Source: Eopsaltria australis
Taxonomy: Eukaryota; Chordata; Aves; Passeriformes; Petroicidae
NCBI GenBank assembly: GCA_034509425.1
Contig: JAVTVJ010000372.1
Location: 124,001-188,000 of the forward strand
Length of the DNA: 64,000 bases
Reading direction: 5' to 3'
Shown here: piece by piece, positions 46,763-60,800 of the stretch
How positions within the stretch are numbered: the first letter of the stretch is position 1
Layout: each line of letters begins with the position of its first letter
Notes under the pieces: model-generated
The model's database searches: none
Told to the model about the DNA's origin: nothing
What the model saw: only the letters and a program-made list of their open reading frames with translations
Translations under genes and position numbers: made by a program

Positions 46763-49677
46763 GCAAAACAAAAGATAAATTGGAGCAATTTGGGAGCAAT
46801 TAATTTATTAAACTAATTCATTTATTAATGCTGAAAATAAAACAGAAGTATAAATATAATTTTTCTTTAAAATCTAGAACTTTTTAGGAACTTCAACAGA
46901 TAGGGGATATTTTCTGCTAAATAAAATAAAAATATCATTAGTAGGAATTTTTTTCCAGCTTTATATTCTCAATGAGTAGTAATTAATAGTGCTGAACTTC
47001 TGACAGTCTTTCAGAACTCTGTCCTGATCTGCCTTTCTCCTTGGCTTTGATGCTTAGAGTAAGACACAGAAATTTTTGGACCAAAATGCCCATAAAGTAC
47101 GTAATGCACTGATATAGGTGTTGAAGTTCCATAAAACGTTGCAACTTAATGGGTTTTGAGGTTGCACAGACTTTCCATATTTCTCCCTTAAGCAAATAAA
47201 TCCTGCTTACTTTGCACTTTAAATGCCCACCTGTCTTTATGATATCTTTTTTTCAGTTCTTATTAAGCAGACTAATATTTGGTCTCCTTAACAGTGCAAC
47301 ATCAAACTTAACTTATTTATCACATTATTTGCCTTAAAATAAGAACATTCACACAGATGCCATTGAAATCACAGAGCTGGAGACAGCCTAGTTCTGATAA
47401 ATTTATTTTCATTTACAGTTCTAATACACTGCCAAGAGCTCGAATTATACTTGGACTTGAATTGGAAATCTGACTTGCTAAATAAGGGGTAGGGCAGCAC
47501 TGTGATACCAATAATTCTCTTAAGATAAGTTCATCTCACAAAGCTTCCACCTTCATGAACTGAGTTGAAATTGTATCCCAAAACCTTTATTTCAACCCAA
47601 ATAGAAAAAAATCCTATTGAACTGGAAGCTAGTGATACTTAGCACCATGTAAAGCAGCGTCTGTCATTTTCTATCAAACTAAAAGCAATTTTGGGGTGGG
47701 CAGATCCAATTTCTATATCTTCGTTTCCAGCTACTTCAGAATTGAGGAAGACTTGATAATGGGCATCTCCTAAGTATGCCTGCTCTAGGAAAGTTTTACA
47801 ATATAAGAAATGTATAGTTGCTTGTGAAGTATGTATTCATTTGATTGCTTTATTCTTCCCTCATAGGAGGTGGTGCTGATGTATGCTAATTAAGCCTTTT
47901 CGCCCGGAGGCAACATTTCAAGAGTATTCTAAAACTTAATAAAACAGTGGCTTGAGAGAAGTGTCCTTGCAAACAAATGAATGATAAAGATGTATTGGTA
48001 AGTTTCAAAGGAAAAGACCCCAAACTTTTGCAGACAAGCTTCACCAAGAGGACTACAGAAAATAGGCTAAAGAAAATTATGCTAATCCATGTGACTTCTC
48101 ACATAACCTTTCCTTGGAATCAATAAAATAAGTCACAGTCATGGTAATTTCAGGAAGTAACTCACTGAAGATAAACAGTATAACTTATCCAGTGATAAAG
48201 CAGAACAAGTGAAGATAGCTCAATCTGCACAACAGCACCTTAAAACTTGGGAGACTGTCCCTTGAGTGTGGTAAACATGCAGTAACTATTTGCTAAGTCA
48301 CACTAGAAATCTTGCATATCTAGAAATTTAAAATCCTGAATTTATCTTGAAGATTGCAGTATTGCTAATGATTGTATATTATTACCACACAATGCTGTTA
48401 ATTGCATTCATTAACTTCCCGGGCCTTTTTAACCACTGACTTACCTTTTTCTTTATTTCTGGGTCAGACATATAGGTATTGTCTTTTATCATTACTTTAA
48501 TTTGATGATATTTTTTCTCTTTGCTTACACAAAGCACTGGTCCATATCTGCTAAAGAATTTCTATTAATTGCAATGCAATATTTCTGGTTTGTCACAATT
48601 GGGTATTATGGAGATAAAAACATATATGTTGCCCTAAAAAATTTACCCTTTGATATCATGACCCTGATCTTATATATGTGGGCAGTCTTTGTTCATGCAA
48701 TTTATTCTACAAATACTAGATTTCTTGGCATATATTAATTTCAGGGAATTAATATATTAAAAAAAAAAAAGAAACTGAAAATAACTAAATTTAATCACAA
48801 CATCAGGTCTAGGGAAGTTATTATTCCTTTTCATGGAACATTCTTAAAACTACATCTGAGATACAGTGTCCTGAGGCCCTGAAGTTGATGAGAGGAACTG
48901 AAAAACTGAAGAGAATCTGGAGGAAGGATGATAACAGGCGTGGGACTGTGGAGCATGTGATGTGTGATATGGGACCTGAGATGAAAGGAATGAACATGCA
49001 CTGAACCTACACATGTGTAATGCTAGGAGACTGGCACTGGGGAAGAAACAAAACTGAAATCCAGTTAGGTCTGTCATAGTGTTATACATCAGCACATATC
49101 TGAGCCATGAAACAGTACTGGACAGAGCCACCACTGTTCACCAGCTGTCGCAAGAAATTAAAGGGAACCTATTCTTTGGAAGTCTTCAATACCACTTATG
49201 TATAGAGTATGATGGTCTTGCAGTTAATTAGCAAGCATCACAGTGGCAACTCTGACAACTGAAAAATGGGCACAATAATAATGAGATTTTAATAAATTTG
49301 TACTGTTTCCTGGTAACACTAAGAAGTGGGAGTGGAACGTCAGTTCTTTTCTGTACTTAGTCAGGAGTGCATTTAGACACCTGTTGATGAGTGTATACTT
49401 GCTCACTTGTTTATCACTCTTTTCTGGCTAGGGTGTATAATTCCCTCTATGACTTTTTTTCCCTCTTCTTAGTTTTATGATGGGTACTTGTGATGTCTAG
49501 TTCATGGTAGACAGTGGAACTGTCCTAGATATAATGGTTCAGATTCAGTTTTATTGAAAACATTCCCAGCACTATCTCCTGGTGCTTCCTTTCAGTTACG
49601 TGCATGTGGAGGTGCTCAGGCAGAGCAGACACTGTAGATGCAAGTGCAGTGTAGTAGGTTTTTAGCTGAAAATAACT

Positions 49678-49880
49678 CTGATAAATAGCCTCGTGGGTTT
49701 TCTCAGCTGCAAGGCCTGTGAAGTATTTGTACAGGGAACAGGAGCCTTATCAGCAGTGCTGACTTCAGTGCTGTTTATCAGTGTTGCGCATGTAGGTTAA
49801 AACTGGTGTCTGTGAGTGAGCGAACCCGAGCCTGAAACCAGCGACTGCCTGCACCTCCTGTTTACCCCAGTCCTTATCAG
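49678..49880. promoter_or_regulatory. Cluster of GATA motifs (possible enhancer)
   Basis: Four GATA-type motifs fall within about 200 bp: GATAAA at 49679, CTTATC at 49746, TTTATC at 49774 and CTTATC at 49873. The patch is somewhat richer in GC and CpG than its surroundings. Six-base motifs recur by chance, so this is only a candidate. Confidence 0.25.
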
Positions 49881-52800
49881 AGAAGTTATAAAGAAGCTGT
49901 TCTACCTGGACTCTTTTGGATTATAGAGAAGCAGCAAGAAATACCACTTAGCTTTAATTGCTAAGATGCCAGATACCTGGACTTTGCACATAACAAATCT
50001 CTGTTGGCTGCAACCTTTGCACGGCACAATAAATGTGTCTGCTGCGTGGCACTGAGCTCATGGAGCTAGTAACAGAAAAACAAAGAAATTACTTGAAGTT
50101 AGTCATGTAAAATTATACTTACATGCAGGAGGAAACACTGCTGTACAGAAAATGTATGGTCTAATTTGTTGAATAAAGAAATAAATAGAGGAGAAAAGTC
50201 TTTATCTTTCGGTACTGTTAATAAATAGCAGCTTTATAGCAATGTTTGGATTTTAGTCAGACATGAAAGTCAGATGTAAATAAACAAAAATGTACCTTTT
50301 GCCTAGAAAAAACACTTAATGTGTGCCAACTGTAGTGCCGTACTGATACACTTTTTGGAAAACTACAATCAAATAAGTAATTCAAATTGCATTACATTTG
50401 TTTTCACCTGAACTTTTTTTAGACTGGAAAAACAGTGCAAGCTATTGGCAAATCGCTATTATTAAAAAAAAGAAAAATCCAGGTGTAAATTTCAGAAATA
50501 CATTGTTAATTCCCAGTGTTCAAACTTATTTGGTTATTTCTAACATTGATGTTTTACAGGGAGATTGTGTAAAATACTGTTCATGGAAGTGCATTGGGTT
50601 AGCCCAAAGCCTCAATTTCATCCATTTGCTTTCAAAGGGCAAGGAAAAAATGCACCTTTAGGTACATCATATTTAACACAGGATTTTAAGCAACTGAGCT
50701 CATTAGAGTTGTTTATATAAATCTTATCTGGGCACCTACAGTTTTGTGAGTGCTTATTATTTTAGTGAAAAGTTAATTTGGTGCAAAAGTGCTTTATGTT
50801 CCCTGCAGCATCACTGTCCTGGCTTCTCAGAGCTGCTCTCTCCCTTCAGGCTATTTATGATTTACAAACAAGGCATTTCAACTTCAGCTCCTCTGGGAGG
50901 TCAGCTCAACCAGTGGTCTGCCGGCACCTCTAACACACATGGACAGCATTTATTTCAACACAAAGTACAGCAGTCACCGACAGTTTCGTCCAAGACTACA
51001 GCTGGAGGAAGCATCAGACTTATGTATAACAGTCTAGAGAGTTAAACCAACTATCCAGGAAATGGAAGTTAAAATTTCCAGACTCTCCTCCGTCCATATA
51101 TGTTCTATCTGACTTTGCTCAGCTTCCAGGTGACCACTCAGCCCCTTAGCAGATAGGCAAAAATGTAATGCAAACTAGTCACCACTCCTCTAACTCAGTA
51201 ATTAGAAAAGAAATCTGGAGAAAATTTTATTTTTATTCAGATATTAGGTCTGTGTAGCATTCATGCTGTGTCAAAATTCTTACCTAGATAAGCAGTTGGG
51301 CAAGCAAAGAATACAAGGCTAAGCTTTGTTTCCTACAAAGGTAACATTGACAAGAGAAGGCTAACACAGTCTTTTCAGTTTTTTAGGCGGTGGTAATAAT
51401 AGTGATAGCATACTGATTCTTTGAATTAACCTTAGCTTAAAATATGACTTCCTGAGAAGCAATAGGTAGTCTTACTTGTTCTTTAGTGAAAGAGACACTG
51501 TAGCCCTTTTACTTTCCTAAGTACACAAAATAAAACCAGAGAAATTAAAAAGAAGCAACCAAAATAAATAGGAAAAAAAAGTTGAAAAACAAAAGAAAAG
51601 AAGAAGAAACAAAATCGCCAAACCATGAATAGCTAAACCTTCCCAGTGACAGCTGGCAGTGTTTCAGGGGTAAAAGGAGACACGAGACACTCCTTTTGGC
51701 TATTATTCTGGCTATCTCTATTATAAGGAAGAGACAGAGGAATGAGAAGTGGGTTGTGATGCAGGTAGGTACTCTAAAAATGAGTAAATCATTTCAGATG
51801 ATCTGAAGATGCAACTAGATTCACTTCTTAATCTGGAGCAGCACGTGCTCCTAAAGAAAACCTCCCCCTTACTCTGCTTTGATTCACATCACAGAGCTGT
51901 CCTGGAGTGTACAAACTGTATTCCTTTGAAATGAGATTAAGGCAGGAGTGCCCCTTAAGATCTCCAGTCCTTGCATTGTCTGTGGAACCAGATCAAAACT
52001 GGTCTGAAATCTGCAAAACGTGCCTGCTGTGGCTGTTGGGTCCTCAGCAGGGGAAGTTCTGGTCACTCCTTTAGATATGCAGCACTTGCAGGTGAAGGAG
52101 TAGAATGCCCAGGAACAAAGTACGTCTTTCTAATGTCTATAGGTGAATCTCAAGAGATTTGCCAGATCAGTGCACAATAACAGGAGGCTTAATAAGATCA
52201 GTGAATCTCACAGGGTTTTTTCTACTTTAGTGTTAGACACCTCATAAGCCTGCACCTCCTTAATGTGTGGCAAAGCCAAGGTTCAGTTCCAAAAGAGTAC
52301 CGTTTTGTAAGATTAATATGAAGTTCTTTCTTTCCTCAGTATTTGTTGTGCCCTCACATAATATTTTTTCCTGGTTGGAATGTGTTGACCATTTTTTTAC
52401 CAGTTATGCAGCTTTTAGGAGTAGTAGATGTAAAGTGCAGATAGATCATAAGGATTGTAATGAAATTGTGGTCCACTTCAGAAATCCATGACCAAAATAC
52501 TGATATTTTTTTTATTAAAATAAAAACGCTAAATATTGGTGTTCAGCTTTTAGCTCAGATAGAGGCTCAATATATTCTGGCTTCAGAAGTTATTTCATGT
52601 CAGCTAAGCTGATCTAGCTGCTGACATACATGTGCTTAACCCTATGGAGATGTGAACTTAACCTGACACTGAGTTGCATTTGCTGGGAGCGAGCACATGG
52701 AGAATTACTCTGGTAACTTGGCTTTTCATCTAAACCTTCATTCTATTCCTAATGGATAAGCATTCAGTCATATGAAAAAACCCTACAGCCATGTACCTTG

Positions 52801-53370
52801 CATATTATTTCTTTTTCTGTGAGGTAATAGGGATTTATATGCTTTATGATTCACTATAGAGCAGTGGGAATGGTTCATGACCTAAACTATATTAAGCTGC
52901 AAACCCCAAGATTTCAAACCATGAAAACTAGTTCTGCAATTTATGTTTAACAGGCAATACTTCTTACACCTCTTTGTAGATAGAATAGTGTGGTACTCAC
53001 TGGCACTCAGAGAAGCAAATAGTTAATGGTGAGCATAGCAAAATAAGCTTTGTAGAAACAGTGGCCACCAAATAAATGTTTAACTAAAATAAATTTGCCC
53101 TAGATTTCTTTGGCAAAATAACCAGGACACTGAAAAACACACAGAAGTTTTCCCAGCACTTTTCATTCCCTTTTCATGGAAAACAGTAGTTTAATATTCA
53201 AGAAAAAGAGCTCCAGTCTCAAAACACTTTGCTTTCTATTAGTATTTGTTCATGAGAAATTCTTCTTAAATCTGTAGAGGGTTTTCTAGGAAAAGTTTTC
53301 TGTCTTTAGAAAGTATTTTAAAACTCATAAAAAACATGGTGAATGTCAGTTTAAAAGATATGAGTTCAGT

Positions 53371-53444
53371 GTTTTGCTTTGGGTTTTTGGGTGGGTTTTT
53401 TTTTGTTTTGGTTTCATTTTGCGTTTTTGCTTTTTTTTTTTTTT
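53371..53444. repeat. T/G-rich low-complexity tract
   Basis: A run of T stretches with interspersed G, ending in T14 at 53431-53444. Confidence 0.85.
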
Positions 53445-53886
53445 GATGGATCTTTAACTATAAATATTTGTGGCTTCTGCATAGTGTTGTAAGGGAGCAG
53501 AAATGCAAACCCACCACTGGGAGGGTCCGTGGCAACTTGGCACATAACTGCTTTTAGCCAGAGGATTTTAGGAGAGCTGAAATCCCAGTACACCCTGACT
53601 GTAAATTTGGGCCAAAAACTTTGTATTTCCATAGCCTTCACCTGCTGTCACCTATTTGGTTTGAGAATCTCAATCTAAGTATGTTCTGTGCCAGCCCGTG
53701 TCCAAGTCAGAGATCTATGAGTGTGCTGATGATACAAAGACAGAGCAACTGGGATTTTTTGGCTTAATCTCTACCCTTAGCAGATTTTTTTACTGGATAA
53801 GTAATGAAATCTTACAGGCCTGAAAGGTTCTTGAAGGCCCTTCCTAAGGCAAACTATTGCTCTCTGTGAGCAAAAACTCAAAGGAT

Positions 53887-53948
53887 GAAATCCTGGCTCT
53901 TGTAGTTGATGGCAAAACTCCCATTGACTTCAATGGGGATAGGATTTC
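53887..53948. repeat. Short palindromic repeat, copy B
   Basis: It begins GAAATCCTGGCTC and ends GGGGATAGGATTTC, with halves that pair around GGCAAAACTCCCA. The half from the loop to the right end matches copy A at 43702-43766 closely, for example ACTCCCATTGACTTCAATGG against ACTCCCACTGAATTCACTGG. Confidence 0.7.
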
Positions 53949-54773
53949 TTCCAAAGTGCACAGAGTATTCCCAAGGCAAAATGTAAGCACACTGGCTTAT
54001 TAATAAATGCACAATAACACAGCAAGCCAAAGGCAGTATAAATACTTACACGGAGTGTGATTCTGTTTAAATGCCAATAACAGACTTACTTTTGGAATCT
54101 GTGGAGGATCCAGATGCCACAGCTAGGATCTCTCACGTTCAAACATCTGGATTCACTGATTGCTATTCAAAAGGAAATAATTAATAAAGAAAAAGTGGCA
54201 GAGTGGTGCTATATATCTAATGGCACAGGACTTTATAGTGATTATGAGCTATTTTCTGATGTTTAAGTAAGTGACAGCTGGATTCTTTTTCTACAGTCCC
54301 TACTCTACCTTTTTCCAAGAGAAAGTGAAAAATAACAACTGGAGTTAACAGAGTGCATATGAAAATGTCAGGAGGTTTTAAAATTGCAGTTTAAAAATAT
54401 GAGAGAATATGAGGATTTTAATTAATGTGTTTTCCATTGTATAACTATCTCTACAAACTAGCTGGCATTTATGTCTATGTTTGAGTTAGAGATGAGTATC
54501 CCACTATTAACTGTTTTGCACAAAAAAACCCCAAATCATACATGTTCTAAGGACATCTTTCCTGTATGGAATTAACTGAGCCCAAGTGCAGTGGTGTGTT
54601 CGTTTTCTCTCTGCTTCAAAGGAGCACAACTGCTAATTAACTTGATGCAAATGAGAAAATTGTCTTCTACAGTAGTTGAATTTGCATTTTATTTTCAATG
54701 TCTCTTATCATAGAGGAGTCTTGAAATCATTCTTCCTCCCTGTAAGGTCCATGGAAAATATATTTCATGCCTT

Positions 54774-54807
<34 letters not shown>

Positions 54808-54820
54808 GGAGGGGGAGAAG
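54774..54820. repeat. (GA)n microsatellite
   Basis: A purine-only run of GA repeats grading into GGGA repeats. The 81-codon open frame through it, with an RERERERE run, is an artefact of the repeat. Confidence 0.9.
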
Positions 54821-57800
54821 TCTTTTACATAAGCTGTTTTTTCTGGTTTTTCCAATCCTATCTTTGGAGGACTGGTGACCCTAACCAGGGACTGCAGCAA
54901 CAACCTTTAACAGTGGTCTGATAAGCCTGTGAAGTAATCACCTTTTGTCTAATCATTTCCACTGCCATCCTGTAATGAAAGCATTTGCAGGTCAGACAGC
55001 AACTCAGTAAAAAATTTTCTTTGCACTCATTGCTAACTGATTTTTAGTTTAGGAAAACTATTTTTACCAGCTTGTGCAATCATATGAAGATGTATTGTAC
55101 TAAGACTGCACTTGAAATTCTTACATGTTCTTGTGACACAGAGCTTCAAGCAGTGCTCATTTTTATACTGCAGGTATCAAACACGAGCAAGTGCTGACTT
55201 CCTCTCAGTTGTAATTTATGTTGAGTGAGGAGCATCACACATGAACTCTGTAGTTTTTTACAGTGAATTTTATATTTAGTCTCTTCTTTTTAAGTGCCTT
55301 TGTTATCCGTTTGATTAACAAGTTTATGCTGTCTTTACTTTGATCTTTCTTCATTTTATCCCATGTACTTTGCTCCTTGAGCCCTTTCTCAGACTGAGCT
55401 CAGCTTGGCACATATCTGTGTAACAAGGGCTGCAGAGCATGGAAGTGATCTTGAACTCAGTAATTGTGGTTCTGTTCTCAAGCAGAGCCAGTGCAGGGCA
55501 GAGCTCAGAGCACCTTTACTGTCAGTCAGTCACCCAGTTTCTCAGGTGGGCTTTGCTTTGTCATGACTAATAATCTAAGATTGCCCCTCCCTATGTTTTA
55601 CTGTTAAAAGTCAGAATTGATACTTGGATGGTAGCAAGACATTAGAAAATTAAAGTTTTAGTAGATTGAGTGATGCAGCAATAATTGATGCTGTGTATTT
55701 CTTTAATGTCTGTAATTGCAGAATTACATTGAGGTAAATTGAATCCAGATTCAAAGACAAAGCACTTTTGATGACACTGTTTGCTTTCTCAGAGATATTC
55801 CATGGAAGCTGCTGCTGCCCTGGCCAAGAAACAATTGTTCTAAGCCTGTGCCTCTCTCCAGGGTTTCACATGAATTCCCAGTCAACACACAGCACATTTC
55901 ACATGCAATGAAATGGTATGTCAGGAATTATTACCTTTAAGCAATTTCATATACTTGAGAAAATTTCACCATTGTGGCAAAGAATTCTGAAAACTGATTT
56001 ATTCTACAGTTTTTCAAATATATCAGTGCACAAAAATCGTCTCACTAGTGCCTTTTAAAATGCATCCCAAAAAAAGAATTAAGTGTATCACTGTGTATCA
56101 GGAAGTTATTAAATTTTTGGCCTAAGAAGGCCAAAAGTTTTTTAAAATGTTTTGGGTCTTTTTTATTATCTTTTTTTTTTTAAGTTAGACTTCCAAGTCT
56201 GTATTAAGTATTGGAAACAAATTTTTATTCAATCAACTTTTTAGTCAACTTTTTAAAATTTAATAGAGGCTACTTGATTCTGAAAAAAGTCTGTGTGATA
56301 CTTATTTTAATTGGTTAACTGTGAACTCATATTTAGCGCATTTAGCAGCCTTGTTTTTATTATTGTCATTTTTCAAATCCTTTCCATCATTAGCTTTTAT
56401 GAGTTTATCTGTATCTATACCAAATATATAACTTCGGAATGTCTGTCTTTTAACTATGTTCATGACACAGTGAGTTTTTCACAGTTGAATTTATGCCTGT
56501 GCTAGTGAAGCACAATGTACCTGTTTTCCCCTCACATCACCTGAATATCATTCCTTGGTTGATATAAGTAGCAAGCTATATGCCAATGGAAAATAAATCT
56601 TTACAATATTAATAGGCATTATCATAAGTAATGACAGCATAATAGAGGAATACAGACACAAAACCCTGCAAATGTGAGAATAGTCACTACTTTCTACCAG
56701 TAACGTGTCAACATTCATTTACAACATTTAGTGCTTTATAAAACTCTTTGCATGGCCATCACATTTCCCAAATTATACCAGAAAGATAAAGTTCACAGAG
56801 TTTTGTGAATTCTGCTGTCATTGAACACTTCATTGAAATGCCTGCTATTCCTTATAATTATTTTCTTGTCACAAAATTGTATGAATTGTGAGGTATATTC
56901 TAATAAGCAGTGATCTAGAGAGTTGTTTTTCTTAATAAAATTTCTTAATAAAAATCACCACTGAAGGGGAAAAAAAAATATGAACATTTTGAGAGAAAAG
57001 CCAGCAAAGGGCAAAATGGGACCTGGCAAGGTGTGACTGTCAGTAGAGATGGCAAAACCTTCCTGCTGAAGGGAACTGGGATAATCCATGGGAATTAATC
57101 TCTTTAAATCCTGTCCACCACTCGCTCCAGACCTTATTCAATAGTTCAGAAGCAATTATATGAAATATTATTCCTCTACATTAATTAGTAATAGGAAATG
57201 TTTAATAAACACAGTGTTTCCTGAAGGCAGTGTTCTTGGAAACAGGCTGATTGACTTGGGTTTACCAGATAGTTTAGAAGAATAATATTGTCACATTAAA
57301 CTAGGTACCTTATTGAAAACTGCTATTTTCTACCAATTTCAGTCATTGTGGGAGAACAGATCTGTTTTAATATTGTTTTACATTATAAAAGCATTTCTTT
57401 TTGTTGGAGGTGCAATGAAATCAATTTCTTTAGTAAAGGCAAAATTTGATTACAGGTTTTAAGGAAAAGGAGAAAATGTATCTAGTTGTAGAACAGTCGG
57501 TCTGACAGAAGTCCTAGACTTGTTGCTATGATTGTGAGCATTTTTTGGAGATAACTGGTAGCCCTATGTGCATCACTAATTGCAGAAACTATGGAATCTA
57601 TCTGTAAAGGGGTAATAACCCCTAGGCACCCGATTTCCATTGATAAACAGTTCTTGGTGCCTTTGGAAATCTTTCTTTTGTCTTCCTCTGTGCATTCCCT
57701 GATATAATAATGCATCTAATAATGAAACATAAAAAGAGCAGTACAGGACCTGAGTCAGTCATAAGACTTTAATGATGTGTGTTTTTCTGCATAGTTGTCA

Positions 57801-60800
57801 GCCACAGACATACACAGTTTTTATTTTAGAAGCATTCCTGAAATCTTTGGTGTAGGTTGTTAATAGGATTTTTTTTGTCTCTTTGTTTTTCTGAGAACCC
57901 ATTAGTGTTTGAGGAAAAATACCATCTGATGTTGCAACGAGTGGCTTCACCTTTCGGGGTAATGTTTAACCGTAGGTGTAAATGTACGCAAACAGAAAAG
58001 TTTTTCTGTAAGAACTCTGTAGTTTTAGTCTGAGAAGCAGAGAATGTGTATTTTCATCATTCTCTTGATTATTTCTGCTTAGCAAATTTCTGCAGCATTT
58101 CTGAAGCAAACAAAAAAAATGGGAAAGGACTGTCAAAATCCTTAGGATCATAATACTACTTCCTATCACAACCAACTGTGTTTTCTTATGCTGGTCATAA
58201 ATGTATTAAACTAGGCTCTGAAAATATTTAAGTTTGGTTCCTTAAATGCCACTGTTTTCCTCCAGAGACTCATAGACTAATGCATAATTTCAAGTTTTCA
58301 GCCTTGATGTACAATTGGCTGCTTTATTTTGTGCCTGTAACAACACCATCCTTAAGCTTATATGGCTCTTCTTTCTTTCTGTGGATTTACATGGATCAGT
58401 AATTGCCCTCTCAGACTTTTCTAGGATAAAAGTGTCAGGCTGCTTTTTCTCTTCTTGAAAAAAGACTTTTTGCTTTAATATTGCTTTGCATAGTCCTTCC
58501 GTTCCCATCTAGTTTGAATTCATGTTTGCTGAATATAAAGAACAAGAAGAGCTTAGAGTGTTCTACATGAAATCCCAGCAGTACCAGGGAAAATAAACAG
58601 TAATTACTGTTATATTCTAGTGTGTAATAGTACCATCAGTAAAATACTTTCAGTTTCTCCTGTCTGTTCCTAAATGAATGACTTTTCCCTTTGTACTGCA
58701 GAAACTGATGCTATTCCTAGAATTCGAGTTCTTAAGTTAATTTAGCTCCTTCCTGGGTCACTTTCTGAACTGTTCCATATTGATTATAGCCTAGATCCAC
58801 AGAGAGATGTGGTAGGATTCAGTCTCACTTTCGGGTTTGCTGTTTGTGCTGGGTTGTTCCCCATCTCTGATGGCAATGTCACTGTGAAGTACCTCTCTTT
58901 ATCACTAGAAAACATCACAGCAATTCTGCTCCTGTGTGTGCCCCAAGATTTGATAGATAATTGAGTTTGATGCCAATTTAATTGTCAGACCAAGCTTAAC
59001 AGTATCTGTCAGCTACTTTCTTCCCATCCTTCCTTTGCTTTCTGTTTTCTTGCTGCATTCATGCATTCCCTCTAGAGCCTTGGCACATCTCTCTCAACCT
59101 TCCAAGAAAAAAAAATTTTGCTGCTCCTCTTCTTAATCTTTGTTAATATTCTGTTTATTTTAGTAGTATTTTCTGACATACAGATTTATTCAGTTAGGCT
59201 GGGAATTCTTCATTTCAAGTTTTTGTCCTCTTGTTTAATATGGAAATTCTGAAGTAGTATTGCTCTAAAGAAGTTACATTCTTCTTCCATGTGCTGCAGA
59301 TCAGTCTCTTAATCTGTTGTTTTCCCTGACAACATTCTCTTTTCATAATTGCTTATTGTTGGCTGAACATTTCTTTGATTCCTAGGAATTAATAATCAAT
59401 AATCTACCTTTTTTCCTTCCCTTGTCAAGTCTTTATTCTCCTCCTTTGAAATTAAGTGTCTTTGAAATGGCACCAGAAGAATCACTGAAAATAACACTTT
59501 CTTGACTGCTTTCCCTAAATTAAATAGACCTGCTTTAGTATGAAACTAGCAGAATCATTGCTTTCCACTTTGTTACCTAAAAATTAATAGGAAGTTTTCC
59601 AGGTTTCCTCAGATTTGTATCTCATATCCTTGCTTTTGTCTAACATACCATACTTTTGTTCACTGTTTATACTTTGATGACAAAATATGATGACTTTGAG
59701 GCTCATTGACTAATTCTAGGTAAGGTGCTTCCCAGGCTTTTAGCTCTGACCTCTCCTGGATTTGAGAAGTCCAGCATTTTTCTTTCCTGCTGTTCTTTGG
59801 TCCTTAGGTCATGGCATTCCATTGCAGTTCTCTGTATATTATCTTCACCTCTCCTTGGACTCTACTCTCCCAGGCTACACCTACGCTAGGAAACTAAACA
59901 AAACTATGGCAATCGAGCCTGACTTTTTCTCACAGCTAAACAGCAGAGTCAATAGCAGGGTGCAGTGCCCAGGCACTATTTCAGACTTCTCTCCAGTCAG
60001 GATCCATTCCCAGTACACATTTTGCATGTGAGCACCTCATGTCAGGCTGTAACTTGATGGACATGGACTGTGCTGTGAACCTTCAACTCTGACGCAAAAA
60101 ATTATCCTTGGCCCATTTTATGTGTGAGCCCATTTTTTAAGTTCAAACAAACCCAATTGTACTCATCACCCTTTTCCCCTGTAACTAGTTCAATTTCTGT
60201 TCTTTGCCAGACATTTTCTGTCTGTGTCTTTCATGTTCTCCACTACAGCAAATCTGTTTGTCAAAGCAGTCTTTCTGTAGCAAGGGGTGTCTGAATTTCT
60301 TTTCATGCGAGTTACTGTCTGAATTTCTGGGCATCTTTAGGTGCGTGAATATTTGAGCATCCCATTTACTCTCCTAAATTCTGTTCCATCCTTACTTGAA
60401 CACCATCTTTCAACTCCTCAGACATTTTTCCTCTTATATTCTACTTTTTCAAATATGTGGCTTCATCCAGGTAGTCATCCAAAGATAATACACATTCTGA
60501 CTTTCTGGACCTGCTCTCTCCTAACATCGTCACCTTCTCTCTATGGACCCTAACTTTAAAAAAATAGGAAGAAAATCCCATCCAAAGTAACCCATGTGTA
60601 GACTATTTGACTGCTGACCATTTGGTGTTTCAATCTAATCCTCCTTCTGTGCTTTGGCTGAGTTGGATGTCCATCAGCAGTGATTAAAGGCTGAAAATTT
60701 CCAACACCAGTTGAGCTAAGAGCTGGTAAGCCCACGTATAACTTCACTTCAGAATAATTTTTTACCAAAGCGTAAAGTCATGGGAAAATTTCACTTTCCC

